Assembly (NCBI GenBank): GCA_951812925.1
Contig: OX638368.1
Span: 128,983,309-129,047,308 of the forward strand
Reading direction: 5' to 3'
DNA length: 64,000 bases
Origin: Calliopum simillimum
Taxonomy: Eukaryota > Arthropoda > Insecta > Diptera > Lauxaniidae
The position numbers were made by a program, and so were the translations under genes. This document shows positions 11,501 to 26,500 of the stretch, piece after piece (positions within the stretch are counted from its first letter, which is position 1; each line of letters opens with the position of its first letter). The notes below the pieces were generated by a model. The model saw only the letters and a program-made list of their open reading frames with translations. It did no database searches and was not told the DNA's origin.

Positions 11501-14500
11501 ATCTTCCAGTTGACGCACTTTAGCAGCCACCGATGTTTTGTGATTAGCTGGATCAATGATGATAACTTCGGGTACACCACGACCAGCATCCTTAGTTAGA
11601 ATATCAAAGAATGTTGATTTACCAATGGTGACACCAGTTGGCTGTAAGCCAGGACCAGTAACTTTAACTTTCGAAGCATCACCCGCATGTCCTTCAACTT
11701 TGACGGGGAAAGGACTTTTTGGTATATCACGCCCCGAATATTTAACAGCAACTTTGTGATCACCTTCGCCTTTGGGAATATACGAAACGGAATAGGTCAG
11801 GTTTTTGTCGTTGTTGAAGCGCACATCGGCCTTTTCGATTGCACCGTTTGGTGCGAAGATATCAACATCAACGTCGCCTGTAGAATAAAAAAAAATAGTG
11901 GTTTTACATATGAGAGATCTTTTATGTTTCGACTAACCTTTGCCCGCTGAAAATGTTTCGACTGTAAAGTTTGCTGGTGCACCAACAACGGGGCCAATGG
12001 GTTCAATACCTGGACCATAAGCACGAACTCTGTGTAAAGAAAAATTTTTAATTAATTAACCGTAATAAATAAACTAAATTTAAAAAAAACGTGAACAGCT
12101 GTCTAGTAGCAGAAGCCTTAATAAAATGCACAAAGTTTTATTCAAAGCTTTTGATATTTAGCAGAATTCAACAGACAATAAACTTTGCATCAAGAGAAAT
12201 TTAAGCTAGCGAATATTATTAACAGGCTGTGTCGGTTGCATTTCTGTTAAACTGTTAAGCTACAGTAGGCTGTAGTCAAAATAATTATAAAAGCGCCTCA
12301 AAATATGTAACATAATTGTTTAAATTTTTTGAGCATTTCTGTATAAGAAATTTAACAAAATAAAATGAAAAAACAAGCAGCGAAATAAATCTAAGCAGGT
12401 CCAACATTTATCTAAACTGCACGACTGTATGAGTTTTGGATAGTCTGCATCTATAACCAAAAGAGAGTTTAGTGCCATCATAAGGACAAGAAACGCTGGA
12501 TAAGCGTAGAAACATGGTGTCTCGATGAAACCAGAGTAGCGCCAAGTGACAGAAAATTAACATATTTTTTAAGTTATATAACAACTTAGGTTAGTTTTTG
12601 GCCATAAATCTTGAGATGGCATTTGAAAGTACCAATCTTGGAATTCAAAACTTATTTAGATCGAACAATCCATTCCACCGCCGGGTATACTTATCACAGC
12701 TGAGCTGCTAAATGCATGCTCGTTGACAATGGCCAAAATTTTTTAACTACTCTTCTTCCAAATCACGGATGAAGTAGTACTTGCTGTAGGCCGCCATTTA
12801 TACATTGGTGAGAGAATCTGACACGTTACTGAGTGAAATTTTTTACGCCGTATTGTGTGGCTAACTTTTTACGGAGTATGCGTGAAATATAACACAGTTT
12901 TAGAAAAAATTTTTTCACCAACAATTGCTCAAGTTTTTTTTATTCAAATTTGCATAAATTATCGACGTATCGTGAAAGTATGAATTTTTTTAGGATTCAA
13001 TATCGCTCAAGATTAACGGGCGACCACCTTGAAGACACCGCGTTAATCTATCTTTATAAAACTGGCTCAAGACCGCAAATGTGATTTGTCGCATTGATTT
13101 TTGAGTACAAATCTGTGACATTTTGACAAAAGAACCTAACTTGAAATCGGCTACTTTTCAGGAGAAGTAAATCTTCTCTTTTACAATAATAAATTCAAAT
13201 ATTGTCAAATTTTTCTCCAAAGGGGTAGGGGTTTCTTATGATTTACTAACCTTAAACTGTCAGCTGTCATACTGTTTTCTTTTTTTGATTAATAACACTT
13301 TATAGCACAAATGCGGCAAATTCAAATATTGCATGAATCATGGGACACCTTTATATTTTCTAAACTAAACATCTCAGGGATTACACTAAATCGTATTTTA
13401 ATTATATTTTTATGACTAAAATCTTGAAAAATTGTTTTTCTTGGCTGGTTCTTTTGTCAAAAGTCCACTAAAATATACCTATCTTTTGTATAATACAGCA
13501 TATATTAGGGCGTTAAACAAAAAAATTTTTTTTTGATTTTTTCAAACCTTAAAGCGGACTTAGATGTCTTATGGGATAACAATTTTTTCCGATTTTTTAT
13601 TAGTCATTTAGAGGTCGCGATGTCAACTTTTTTAATAGTAATATTTTTATTACAACAAAAATAAACAATAAACAAAATAATAAACTAAAAAATTTACAAT
13701 CATACTAACCTATGAATAAAAAAATATTCATTTTAGTTTTGTACATTCGAATTACTTCTTGTTTTCAATCCTTTTTTTAACGACTGTTTGCTGTGACTTG
13801 AAAAATCTTTTCTATGCTGTTCGACATTAAGTAATAAATTTTTCAAGTTAGCAGTCAGTAAAAAAAGGATTGAAAACAAGAAGTAATTCGAATGTACAAA
13901 ACTAGTAAGGGTGTAAATTTTGGCTTGGCCAAAAAATAAATACCCTACACTGCAGTATTTTGAAAAGTTTGCTTATATGGGAGGTGCCACGCCCTCTTGT
14001 TCGAGTACACCCAGTTTTTGTTCAGAGCTTGCATTTATAGTTTTTAGTGTCAGAGTGAAATTTAGTTGGATTATCTCAAAAACCTCTTTCAGTATAGCAT
14101 TTTGAATCTTTTGCTTATATGGGAGGTGTCACGCCCCCTTGTCTGATTTCACCCAATTTTTGCTGAGAGCTTTCATTTATAATTCTTAGTGTCTGAGTCA
14201 AATTTGGTTCGAATATCTCAAAAAACGCTTTCAGTATAGCGTTTTGAAGCTTTTGCTTATATGGGAGGTGCCACGCCCTCTTGTCCGAATTCGCTCAAAT
14301 TTTTATCAGAGCTTGCGCTTGCAATTCGTAGTACTTATATGTATTGTGGTTGCATTGTCGTGAAAAATACTCCTAAAATTGCATTTTGAATATAATTTTT
14401 GTATGGGCGGTAGGCGTGTCCGTTGACCGATTTTGCTCATTTTCAATCCCCCGAGCTAACTTTGACGGCGGAGGCAGTGTACCAAATTTCATTGAATTAT

Positions 14501-14547
14501 CTTGCTCAGTTTTCCCAAAAAGTGTATTTCAACACACAGCCAGCCAC

Positions 14548-14578
<31 letters not shown>

Positions 14579-17500
14579 CCCAGCCAGCCAGCCAGACAGA
14601 CGGACATGGCTATATCGACTCAGGAGGTGACGCTGATCAAGAATATATATACTTTTCTATACCTGCCACGCCTCCTTCTCTGCGTTACAAACGGAAGGAC
14701 AAAGTGAATATACCCTGGGTGTAGGGTATAACTAGAATGAATATTTTTTTATTCATAGGTTAGTATGATTGTAAATTTTTATACCCTACACCCAAGGTAT
14801 ATTCACTTTGTCCTTCCGTTTGTAACGCAGAGAAGGAGGCGTGGTAGATATAGAAAAGTATATATATTCTTGATCAGCGTCACCTCATGAGTCGATATAG
14901 CCATGTCCGTCTGTCTGGCTGGCTGGCTGTGTGTTGAAATACACTTTTTGGGAAAACTGAGCAAGATAATTCAATAGAATTTGGTACACTGGGTCCGTCG
15001 TTAAAGAAAGCTCGGGGGATTGAAAATTAACGAAATCGGTCAACGGACACGCCTACCGCCCATACAAAAAATATATTCAAAATGCAATTATAGTAGTATT
15101 TTTCACGACAATGCAACCAAAATACGCATAAATACTAAAAATTGTAAGCGCAAGCTCTGAGAAAAAACTATGTGAATTCGGACAAGAGAGCGTGGCACCT
15201 CCCATATAAGCAAAAGCTTCAAAACGCTATACTGAAAGCGTTTTTTAAGATATTCGAACCAAATTTGACTCGGACACTAAGAATCATAAATTAAAGCTCT
15301 CAGCTAAAATGGGGTGAAATCGGACAAGGAGGCGTGGCACCTCCCATATAAGCAAAAGTTTCAAAATGTTATACTTAAAGAGTTTTTTGAGACTTCAAAC
15401 TTCAAACTTCACTCAAATACTAAAGACTATAAATGCACGCTCTAAGCTAAAACTAGAAGAACTCGGACAAGAGGGCGTGGCACCTCCTATATAAGCAAAA
15501 GCTTCAAAACGCTATACTGAAAACGTTTTTCACTCAGACACTAAAAACTTTATATGCAAGCTCTGGACAAAAACTGGGTGAACTCGGACAAGAGAGCGTA
15601 GCATCTCCCATAAGAGCAAACTTTTAAAAATACTGCAGTGTAGGGTATTTAATGTTTGGCCAGGCCAAATTTTACACCCTTACTAGTTTAGTTTATTATT
15701 TTGTTTATTGTTTATTTTTGTTGTACTAAAAATATTACTATTATTTTTTAAAAAAGTTGACATCGCGACCTCTAAATGACTAATAAAAAATCTGAAAAAA
15801 TTCACAGGTTATTTTTATCCCATAAGACATCCAAATCCGCTTTAAGGTTTGAAAAAATAAAAAAAAAAAATGTTTGTGAAACGCCCTAGCATACATACTG
15901 TAATCCACACTCTTCGTTAATCCGAGCAGGGAATCAATTTTGTGTGTTTGAATTATCAAGACTCTATGGAGTTTTTTTCTGGAGCTCGACATAAATTTTC
16001 AATATTATCCGAACCCCACTTAAAACTAGTTGCCGACCACTGATCTAGACAGTAAGGATGGACATCATCCATGCTAAAATCATCGCACAACCTAAGTGAA
16101 ATGGCAGAATAACGTTTGCCGGGTCAGCTAGTCATTACATATATATTTGAAACTAGCACACCATTTCATGCACACAAGGTGTCATAGATAGGTCAAAGAT
16201 ATTTTTATACACAATTAAAATCATTAAAAAACTTTTTGATGGCATTGGTTGATTGCCATAGCAATGGGTGCGACAACTTCAGTTCAATTTTACAATTTAA
16301 AAGTAAAATGTGTATGAATACGCCAGAAAGGTTTCTTATTTTTGGAAGTCTCAATTATACCGATCTTATCAAAAACTAGAAGTACATTTTCATAAAAAAT
16401 GCAATTTCAATGCTTTCGTGTACAAAAAAGATGGTACCGGGTGGAACGATACATATATGCCATATTCGTATTATTAGAGTGGATTCTGCCGATCGATAAA
16501 ATTTTGCAAGTAACGTTAAACTTTCGATTTAATGTTTTGTAACATTTTGTAAAGGAATTTTCTTAGTCTATAGCACTAAGAGATAAATAAATCAATAAAA
16601 ATTAACTTTTAAGAAGTAATGGGCACGACGAAAAGCGTACAATTTCTTGGAAATACCCATATCTAGAACTGACATATAAGCATCTAAATATTTAATTTAT
16701 AGAACAAATTTCAACAAAAGAAAAAAAAACTGAATTAAAACAGGTTCAATATAAGAGATATCGCGAACTAAAAATTATAACAAAAAAAAAAAAAAAAGGC
16801 AGAAAAACACAAATGATAAAAACAACTGAAATTTTTTTTAAAAGCGGTTTAGTGCAAACAGTTAAAAAACACACAAATATAGTAGGTATGTATGTGTGTA
16901 ACAACGAAAACGTAGCATTCCAAAACTTACCGCGGTGGGGGAATGCTGATTTTTGCAAATTTATATTTTTATTATTTTTTTTTTTATGGAACAAAAAACA
17001 ATATCCAATAATTAATATTTCGAAAAAAAGAGCAAATATATAAAGAAGAGATAGAGAAAAAGCAGAGTTAAAACTGAATGTATGTATGTACTTATGTTGA
17101 TATATAAAAATATATTTAAAAGTTAAGTAAATTGAGAGTTATAGATCAAACATTTTCAGATAAAAGAAAAAATATATATAAAGTTGTGTAAACATTTATA
17201 AAGAATGAAAAAAATTTATAGGGAAACACATTTCAGAACAAAAATCGAGTAAATTTTGGGAAAAGGAATGACAAAACGAACGAGACAATTGCGGTGAAAA
17301 GATACATTTCTGATAATGCAGCATAATCGTTTTTTAGATACTTAGAATTTACTCGTAGTTGCCAATTTAATTGTTTTTTTTTTTTACATTTTTAATGAAA
17401 CAATTTATTTTATTTGAAATGATATTTGAAAAAAATAATATAAAAAACGATTTTGTCGCATTACCGGCCATATATTTATGCAAAAGTATCCTTTTTTTTC

Positions 17501-20500
17501 AATTAATTTATGATGTTTCAATAAAATTCGTTATATCTTTTTATAAATCATAATTTGAACTCACCTGTTTGGATTAGTTTTTGGTCGTAATGGTGCACCT
17601 GTTTTCAACTTGGCGTTTGGATATTGTGATAGATATGTCATCATAGATTGTTCGTCTACATTGGGGTTTACCAATTCTTCGGGCTTAATCAATTGACGCA
17701 CATTTAACCAATCATCGGCAAGACCCATAGCTTCAGAGGCATTTTGTACAGCATCTTTAGGATCCCACATTTCCCAATCAGGACATAAACCGGGTGCGAC
17801 AGCATCAACCAAAGCACCGACAGCTTTACCGGTTGTCCAGTCATTTGTAAAGTTATTAATTGGTAGCTCTGGAATTTTACCGTGAATCCAGTTAAGAAGT
17901 CTAAAAAGAACAGAGATTTAAAAATTATAAATATTTCGAGATAAAGTTATGATACTACATATTAGGCCGGGTCAAATTATTTTGCGGCAAAGAGTATAGC
18001 AACAAAACAATCTACGAAAAATTCCAAGAAACTTTGCCCAAGAAACCATGGGTCTAAAATCAATATCGAGCCGCCGCAAATTGCGTTGAAGTTTTGTATG
18101 TAGTACTTTAAAATTCAATAAAAAAAAAACAAAAAATTCAAATATTTTGAATAATTTTATATGAAACAAGTGAAAAAAATTTGAATTTTTTTATTTTTCT
18201 TATTGTATTTTAAAGTAATACATACAAAACTTCAGCGCAGTTTACGGCGGCTCGATATTGATTTTAGACCCATGGTTTCTTGGGCAAAGTTTTTTAGAAT
18301 TTTCCAAGGATTTTTTTGTTGCTATACTCTTTGCCAATTTTTTGCCTCCCGAACAAATTGACCCGGCCTACTACATATATGTAGCTAACAATATGTACGG
18401 CAATGTATGTACCTTGAGGCACTTTACAGTAAATTAATTACCTCTACATCATTAAGTGACATATATGTAAGAATATGTCGAAATTCCCTAGATAAACGAA
18501 ACAAATTGTCGTGGAAATTTTTCTATTTTAAAACGACAAATATTGCTTCATGAAAAATCGTATTTGTTCCAATGTACTGGGTATATGCACTTCCAATAAT
18601 TTTTAAATAAAAAAATCATTTATTCTTTTATTACCTTTGCTTGGGCGTTGCTCCTGACCCATTGACTTGACCTTCATCTTCGCCATCCCACATCGGCATC
18701 GATATTGAATAGTGGAGAATAAGTGTCCATATTAAACCGAGAATTAATTTTAATTTACAGTCCACGATATCTGAAGAATCTGAAAAAAAAAAATATAATG
18801 ATTAATAATTAAAAGATTTCAATATTTCATAATATTTATTGAACATCCACACGACATGCATACATCACTATTATTTACGTTAAAAAACAATCAACTGGGC
18901 TATTTCAGTGAATAACATTCAGTTCATTTTTGAATAATATCACCATACGACAAAACTCAATTTCTGGTTGCACAAATGAAAAAAAAAAACCAATATATTC
19001 TGAAAATATGGCTAAAAATAAGTTATACGTGTCTTCCGGATTTTCTAGATCAGGTCGAAAATTTTTTTTTATCGGGCCTTGAAGTTTTTTATACATGTGT
19101 TGAGTCGACACACTAAATTTTACGATCCTTACATCTGATCGATATCATGTCTTCTAAAAACTTATGGAGGATATTAAGGGGAATATTTTTGTAGAAAACC
19201 TTAACCCTCTACATCGCAAACAAATGAATTATTTTTGAACATTTCTCAAAAAGATTAAAAAATGGCCCTTTAAACGAGGGAATAATGGATCAATATATAT
19301 CACGGAAATTCTTGCTGTAAAATTTCACTAATAGTTGCCGATCACTAAAAAGTCAAAAATTCACCGCAAAGGAAAAAAAAAAAAATCGTCAATATCAATA
19401 AAGACCTCACACATTTCATGTTAATTAAATTTTTTTAACGTATTATTCTTACGTTACAAGCATTTCTTGACTTCGATGACCGTTAATAAAATATTCCGTA
19501 GAATATTTTGTGTAATATTTTAACCCATTATAACACGGTACATTTCCGAATTTTGAAAAAGTATACAATTTTATCTATTCTATACGGAATGAATGCCGCG
19601 TCTGAAAGAATATTGAGTTCGATGTTTTCATATTGGAGAATGGAACGAAATGGACTCTTTTTGGGACACCATGACCTAAGGAAAGTGTTCGAAAATATGA
19701 GAACATTTTCTGGTTTAAAATTTCAATTGTTCAAATTTTTATATTTATTTCTCCGTAAGTTGTGCAGTTTTGAAGATATTGCCCATTCAAAGCTCAGATT
19801 TGTCAGAGCTGTACTTTTTGCGAAAATTGCAATAATTTCTGTTATGTTCTCAGAGTTCGCAGGGTTTTTATTTTGTTTTGCATGTTTTTCATTGGAATGT
19901 ATCTACTTTAATGTACTGTTTTCTCCTTTTTTTAAATCTGGTCACCCTACACTTGATGCTTAATTTTTGTTGGCACTTATGACGACAAGTTCTTAAGTAA
20001 AATATTCACTTACCGCTATACTACAAATATGAAAAATTTTCACAACAATTTCACATATTTATTTAGCATGTAATCAAGAAGATGAAGAAGAAGTAATAGA
20101 AGGCTATGTAAACACTTGGTAGAATTTTTTAGCACCATTAAGCGGCAATTGCATATGCATTGGTAAGCATTGGTAGGCAGTGCGTTTTGGCCATTAACAA
20201 TTTTATTTCACGATTTTACTTTATCACAATTATCAACGTTCATCAGCAAAACTTGTTGTTTCAGTATTAACCAGTTTGGTTTAGCTGTTAATTCAGCTTG
20301 ATAATACTCGCTACGAATTGTGTGCAAAACGAGTTTGAAAAATAAAAATCGCTTTTTTCAAATATGTATTTTTTTTTCTGCTTAAAATGGCGTGATAACA
20401 AGCTACCAATTATGTCTTACTTGGCTATGTTGTCTTGGTCAAGTTCATGGTTTTTTGTTGGTTAATAGTGATAGCCGATGTTCAATCATTGCGTTTGACA

Positions 20501-23500
20501 AGTTTGGCCATGTGACCTTAAACTTGACTTTTTAAATTAATTAAATGCTTTGTGAATTCTCCATAGAAATCATGTTTAACCTAAATTTACATACATATCT
20601 CTATATCTAGCTATTGAAGTTTCTTTCTTGTTTTTGTTTTGGACGCTTAAACTGTTAAAAACTAGCGAAGATCGATTTGCATTTTTAAAAGTTTGTTGAT
20701 CTGTCTATAATACTTAAATCGATTCATTGACAGATCTATATCAGCTGTTTGAGTATGCTGCTGTCAATGAGCATAATCGAATTCTTAATTGTCTTTTTTT
20801 TTTTTTTTTTTTTTTGACAAAAGTTTGATGAACTTTGGAAATCCCATTCACAAAAAACAAAATATTTCAATGGCTTTTGCGCAACCGCGTGGTCATCAAC
20901 GATTTTTCCGTGAAAAGTTATGGCCATCCAAACCTACGCATATATATGCTTAGGGATTTGGATTTCATCTTGTTATAAAGATGACAACGTCACGTCGTGA
21001 TATTCTGATTCTGATCAGACGGATTCGGGTTCTATACAGAAAATTGCTTTGAAAACGACACCCAGCTGTGCAACAAAAAAATGTTGTACACTAGGGTGCA
21101 ACACTTTTTCGAAATAATGGGAAAATCGAAGGTTGTATCAAAGATTATATTAGAAGCAGGTTTTATAACAAAGACTGCATACTTGGTTTGGATCAAAACC
21201 TCCGAAAAGATGGCCCGCCCTAGCCTTGAATGAAGGTCTTAGTGACAAAAATCAGTGTTTTTTTACAGTTTTTTTTTAATTTATCTCAAAAACTACTCAA
21301 TTATTGGTAGTAATTCAACCCAAATCTTTGAAAGGGATTAATTTTCAAAATTTTTTTGTTTCTCCTCATTGCTCTACAGTGAAGTTTGCCCTATGGAAGT
21401 CCTGGAAGAAGTTCAAAATTTTTTATTCAAAAAACGTTTTTTTTGCTATAACTCAAGATAGCAGAGACGCACAAAAACTTAAGACACCAATAAACCTGAT
21501 TTGCTATAGTTTTGTTTGCAAATTCTTATTCCAAAAGAAAAAACTTGCCCGTTAGAGCGTGGCATTTGTTTAAAACATTTGTGTATCATAAAAAAGCGAC
21601 CTTTTCATGTTTTTGTTTTGAAACATACCCAAAATTTTGATAAGAAACTAAGCCAAGAGCTGTCAAACATGGTCTTCAAAGCAAGAATCGTTCGAAATTT
21701 CCGGGAGATATGACAGTTTTTACATGCTTGGTATTTTTTGTAAAGTTACGAATTTGGGTATTTTTGTTTCGCAGTGTACTTTGCATCCAAAACTTAAGAT
21801 TTTTTTATGTGTACTATCCTATGTAAAAACAAGATAAACAGCGCAACTTTCAAGACCAAGAACATCAAAATCGGTTTGTGGTTTCTTTGCGAGCTCGGAT
21901 ATTTTTCAGTTTTTGTCAAAAACACCTTTTTTGAGTATGAGAGACTGTATAGTCTAAAAACCGTAGAAAAAGTAATGGCAAAAAACCATTTTTTGTTTTC
22001 TGTTCAATCTATTCTGCTTTCTTCACTTCTACTTCATTCTTCATTAATGAAAATTCCTTCCAAGAAGTTATTTTTTTCCAGTTTGGGAATAGGTAATAGT
22101 TGTTTGGAGCCAGGTCGGGACTGTAGGGTGGGTGAGCCAAAGAACACCTTTTGCAGTGCGGCCATCGCAACACGGCATTTGTGAATAGACACGTTTTCGT
22201 GTGGAAAGAGAACACCTTTGGCCAATATTCTTTTTTTTTGTTGCTCAAACGGTTAACGTGAACCGCACTGAGATTGAACCGTAGTATTCTCCGGTTATGG
22301 AGATAACTTCATCTTTGTAATCGATCGACAGGATCCACTCTGAGTCCCAGAAGACTGTAGCCAATGATTTTTCCAGCCGACTGTGACACCTTAAACTTCT
22401 TAGGTGGTGGTGTGCCTGTCTGTGCCACTACGTATTCTTGTTAGCACTCAAGTTCTTTAGTCATGCCAAGGAGTTATCCTGAAGAATTTTAAAACTACAA
22501 TTTCTACGAGCAGTGTCTCCAATATTAGTTTTTGTTGTTGTTTAGGTTAGAATATCTCAAAAACTATACACAATAGAGCAATTCTGAGATTGGATTCGAA
22601 TTTAGCATCAAAAAGCACATCAAATGTAATTATTTTGATTTTTGTTTGTTGTAGTTAAAAAAAAATTTTGTTTTGTTTTATATGGAAACTAGAAAAGGGG
22701 TTTTCTCGAAGGAGCCATCTGATTGGATTTTCTGGACGATGGGAATATGATCTCAAAAGCCTATAGAATCAACCCCCATTTTCAGTTATTTTCGTAATTT
22801 TTGTCTGATAGTCCTGCCCTTTAAGAACACTGTGTTTATATCGGTTAACATGTAGAACTGTTGTAGAAGCCATCATTGATGACGGCCTTATCTCATAGTA
22901 GATATTGATGGTTTGATGATGGTGGTGAGGAGAACAGCTACTGTATCATTGTAAGTTGTAAACTCTTGTACAAATGTTTTTGAACAATCTTGAAGAACTG
23001 TCATTACTGGTCTTAGACCACTTAAGGAATTCGTTATGGGTTCTAAAGCCTTTACGCTCAAGCCTGACGAAGGCTTAAAACCAATGAACAGGTAACTTTA
23101 TTAATAAAAACTTTTTTTTTTTTTTCAACGAATAACGTGGCACTCTTGACTGTGACATTCATGACATTTTTTCCTATTTCCGCATGTTTTTGTAAGAAAA
23201 AGTTATATTTCTGTGCTCAGATGGGAGCCTTGCTCTATTGAATATTTTCATAATTATTCAAGAAAGCAAAGTCCTTCAACAAATCTTGTCTCACCAAGCA
23301 CCATACCCTGGACTCATTTTCACAAAAAATGATCTATATCAGATTTTGTATCTGAGCACAGAATTAGATTATTTAAAAAAAAAAAAAAAAAATGAAAAAA
23401 AATCGAGAATAAGGTTTTTTTAAACACTCAAGGCACATATTTATTACCCGTGTTTCTTTTGACGCGTTTAAACAATTGTGGTAATTTTCAAATTGCGATA

Positions 23501-26500
23501 ACTTATGAATGGTGAGTCGTACGATAAAAAGTCCAAGGATCTTTTTCAGGGAGAACCACATGCTCTACAAATAATTTTAATTTTTTGTAAAAAAAAATAG
23601 TTATTTAGAAGTTATTTAAAAAAATGTGATTTTTTGCGGTTTATCGGCGCTTAACCAGTTAACCAGTTTTTATAGAATAACTCCTAAAAGGTAAATTTTT
23701 TCAAAAATAAAATGAACATTTTTTGTAGAGAACATGATTCTCCATTTAAAAGTTCCTTAGAGTTTTTATTGTGCGACTCACTGTTCATGAGTTATCTCAA
23801 TTTAAAAATAACCACAATTGTATATACGCGTCAAAAGAAACAGGCCTATTGATTAGCAAATCAAATGATGAAGTCTTTTTAATTACTTTGTGCTTAACCG
23901 GCGATTTCTTGTTGCTGCGGCTGCATCTTTTATAAACACTTTATCAGCGAAATATCTTGTTTAACTTGAATTAAAAACTACCAAATAGACACAGATGAAA
24001 TACTTAATTATTTCTGTGACAATATTAGTTTTGAATTGTACAAACATAAGTATGTATGTATACTATATATTTGACTATAAAACACGTTTAGTAATTAAAA
24101 AGGCTTTGAAATTAAAATTTTCTTTATTGGACATTTTCAATTTTCTACGTACGTAACTTTCTTTTAACAGTAATTAATATATATATCCACAAAAAAAAAA
24201 AAAAAAAAAAAAAAATCAAATTGTGCAAAAGATTCGAAACACTACAATTAATTAAAATGACTTCTTTGATTTGCCTGTGGTGGAAAGCACCATAAAAATG
24301 AAAATTAAAAATAAAAAACTTGTTGCACTTTTATAGACATTTCATAGAATGTTTTCACAAACATTTTTATTACAAATTCTGTGGAAATTACAACTGCATT
24401 TATAGGTTTTTCTTTTTTCGTTTTGACTTGTGTCTGAATACCATATCTATGAGTTATGTATATAGCTTGGGAAAATGTTATTCCCGTTTTATGAAAGAAT
24501 ACTAAGCAAGTTTTATTTTATTAATCCAGTTGTGTTCTCTTGATTTTGAGTTTGTAGCATTAACACACGAGTGTATAATGGTTTAATGCGAGTGTAAAAA
24601 TAATAGCTCCATAAACGCGTCATTTGGTTATTGCCTTAGAATAACCAGCGGCAACAATTATAAATGACATATAAAGAGCTTTAATTTATTGTTTATTACG
24701 AAATTAATTGGTGATACTCGTTAAGATGTATACTTGAGGATAAGATGGTTAATAATTTTTGATTGCTTTTTAAAATAGAAATAAGGTACAAATACACAAA
24801 GTATTATGAATTAAATAAAAGTTGTCTTAATTTGTACACAAAGTAATGTTATTCGAGGAAAGACACATTTCACAGTGCAACAATTTTAGAAAAATGTGAC
24901 AGGGAAAAGACTTGGCTATACTGGGATGAAAGCCCTATCATAGCTGTGTAAAGCGGCAAGGAAAAAAAAAATAATTGGATTTTTCGTGTTCAGCGACCTC
25001 AAATTAGTTTAGAAAAAATGGTTTGCAAAATGTTACAAATATTTTTAATTTTGTGTTGTATTAACTTTTTATAGTTATTGCTTAAATAATAAACAAATCA
25101 AAAACACAACAAAAATTTTTGGTAAACTTTACTTTTTATAGTATGAAAAACAATATCCCACACCGACCGTATAAATTTATTCAATGTAACAAGACTTCTA
25201 GGCTAAAACCCCCTGTAACGATTTTTTCCCATTTTTGGTGCTTAAAATGGGTATGTACGCAGTTTTCCGGGAGCCGTTTTGAGTTTTTTCATTTTCCAAC
25301 ATCATATTTGGATTCAGCAATCTAGAGAACCTCGTGAATAGCACGACTTTCCATTTTTAAGCATTTTAGAACAGTTTTATTGAATTTATCCGATTTTGAG
25401 GGTTCACGGGGGACTAAAGAAATTTTGGGGAAAGGCCGGAAAAAACTAATGTGTTGGTTTTGTTTTAAATTTTATTACGAACAAAATGAGCCCTGTTGGA
25501 TCAAAATCGGTGCATGTTCAACAAAATTAGAAATGAATACCTGTTTTTACCTAATTTGCCTGCACTACAACGTTTATTAATTGTGGAAACTTACTACCAA
25601 AATTAGTCATCAGTTAGAGAATGTTATAGAGTTCTTCAACACCATTTTGTTCGTTATGAGTGTCCAACTGAGTGCACTATTCGTAACATCTCAAAATTTC
25701 GAAGCAATTTTACACTATTAGACATTCATCACAACCTGAATGCATAGAGCCCATAATTTAAAGAATATTGCTGCAGTAGCAGAGACTGATCGTGAAAACC
25801 GTGAACAATCTATTCACGGCCGATTTCCGGCTTTGGGCATCTCTTATGGATCATTGTGGTAAATATTGAGGCGTGATCTTGATCTAAAGGCCTATAAAAT
25901 ACAGATCGTACAAGAATTGAAGCCGGCTGATCTTGGTGTATGTTTTCATTTCGGCTTATGGGCCTTACAACAACTTCAAATTGATCCATTATTCATCATC
26001 CATATCGCAAAAAATGTGTTCAGTGACGAAGCTCATTTCAGGTTGAACGGCTACGTTAACAAGCAAAATTTCCGTAGTTGGGCCGATGAACAACCAGACG
26101 CAATCCAAGAGCTTCCAATGTTTCCTGATAAATGTACTGTTTGGTGTGGTTATGGGCAGGAGGCATCATCGGACCGTATTTCTTCAAAAATGCGAATGGA
26201 GCCCGTTTTACGGTCAATAGTGCTAGCTACAGAGCAATATTTTAATGAATTGTTGTTGCCAAAAATTCAGGATATAAGTGTAGCTGACCTCTGGTTTCAA
26301 AAGTATGGCGCAACATGCCACACAGCTGGAGAAACAATCGCTTTATTGAAGGAAACGTTCGATGAAAACATCATCTCAACAAATGTTCCTGTTAATTGGA
26401 AATCAAGATCATGTGATTTGACGCTATTGGAATACTTTCTTTGCGGATATGTTAAATCACTTGTTTATGTCGACAAACCCAAAACAATTGACGCTTTGGA

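Larger units (their letters stand above)
13506..15888. mobile_element. hAT-like foldback MITE carrying two nested DINE-1-like insertions
   Basis: The ends are TAGGGCGTT and, inverted, AACGCCCTA. The flanks GCATATAT (13498-13505) and GCATACAT (15889-15896) form an 8-bp duplication with one mismatch. The left arm (13506 to about 13800) pairs with a right arm that is interrupted twice: at 13901-14730 and at 14780-15687. Removing both inserts leaves a palindrome of about 645 bp. Matching words include AGAGGTCGCGATGTCAACTT with its inverse near 15755, and GAATTACTTCTTGTTTTCAA (13749) with its inverse at 13869. No transposase. Confidence 0.85.

Noticed and set aside
14386..14724. Open frames rich in Pro-Ala-Ser-Gln on the plus strand
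   Set aside because: They are produced by the CCAG microsatellite inside a non-coding DINE-1-like repeat, and the same region in the other copies is broken.
13940..15660. Repeated GCCACGCCCTCTTGTCC blocks considered as a CRISPR-like array
   Set aside because: The blocks are diverged, about 120 bp apart, occur in a eukaryotic transposon-like repeat and have no unique spacers.
19508..19963. 151-codon open frame on the plus strand
   Set aside because: No recognisable domain, hydrophobic AT-driven composition, partly next to a dispersed repeat; treated as chance rather than a gene.
24186..24216. Poly(A) tract as the tail of a retroposed gene
   Set aside because: No coding or LINE-like sequence lies on either side; A and T runs are common throughout this AT-rich window.
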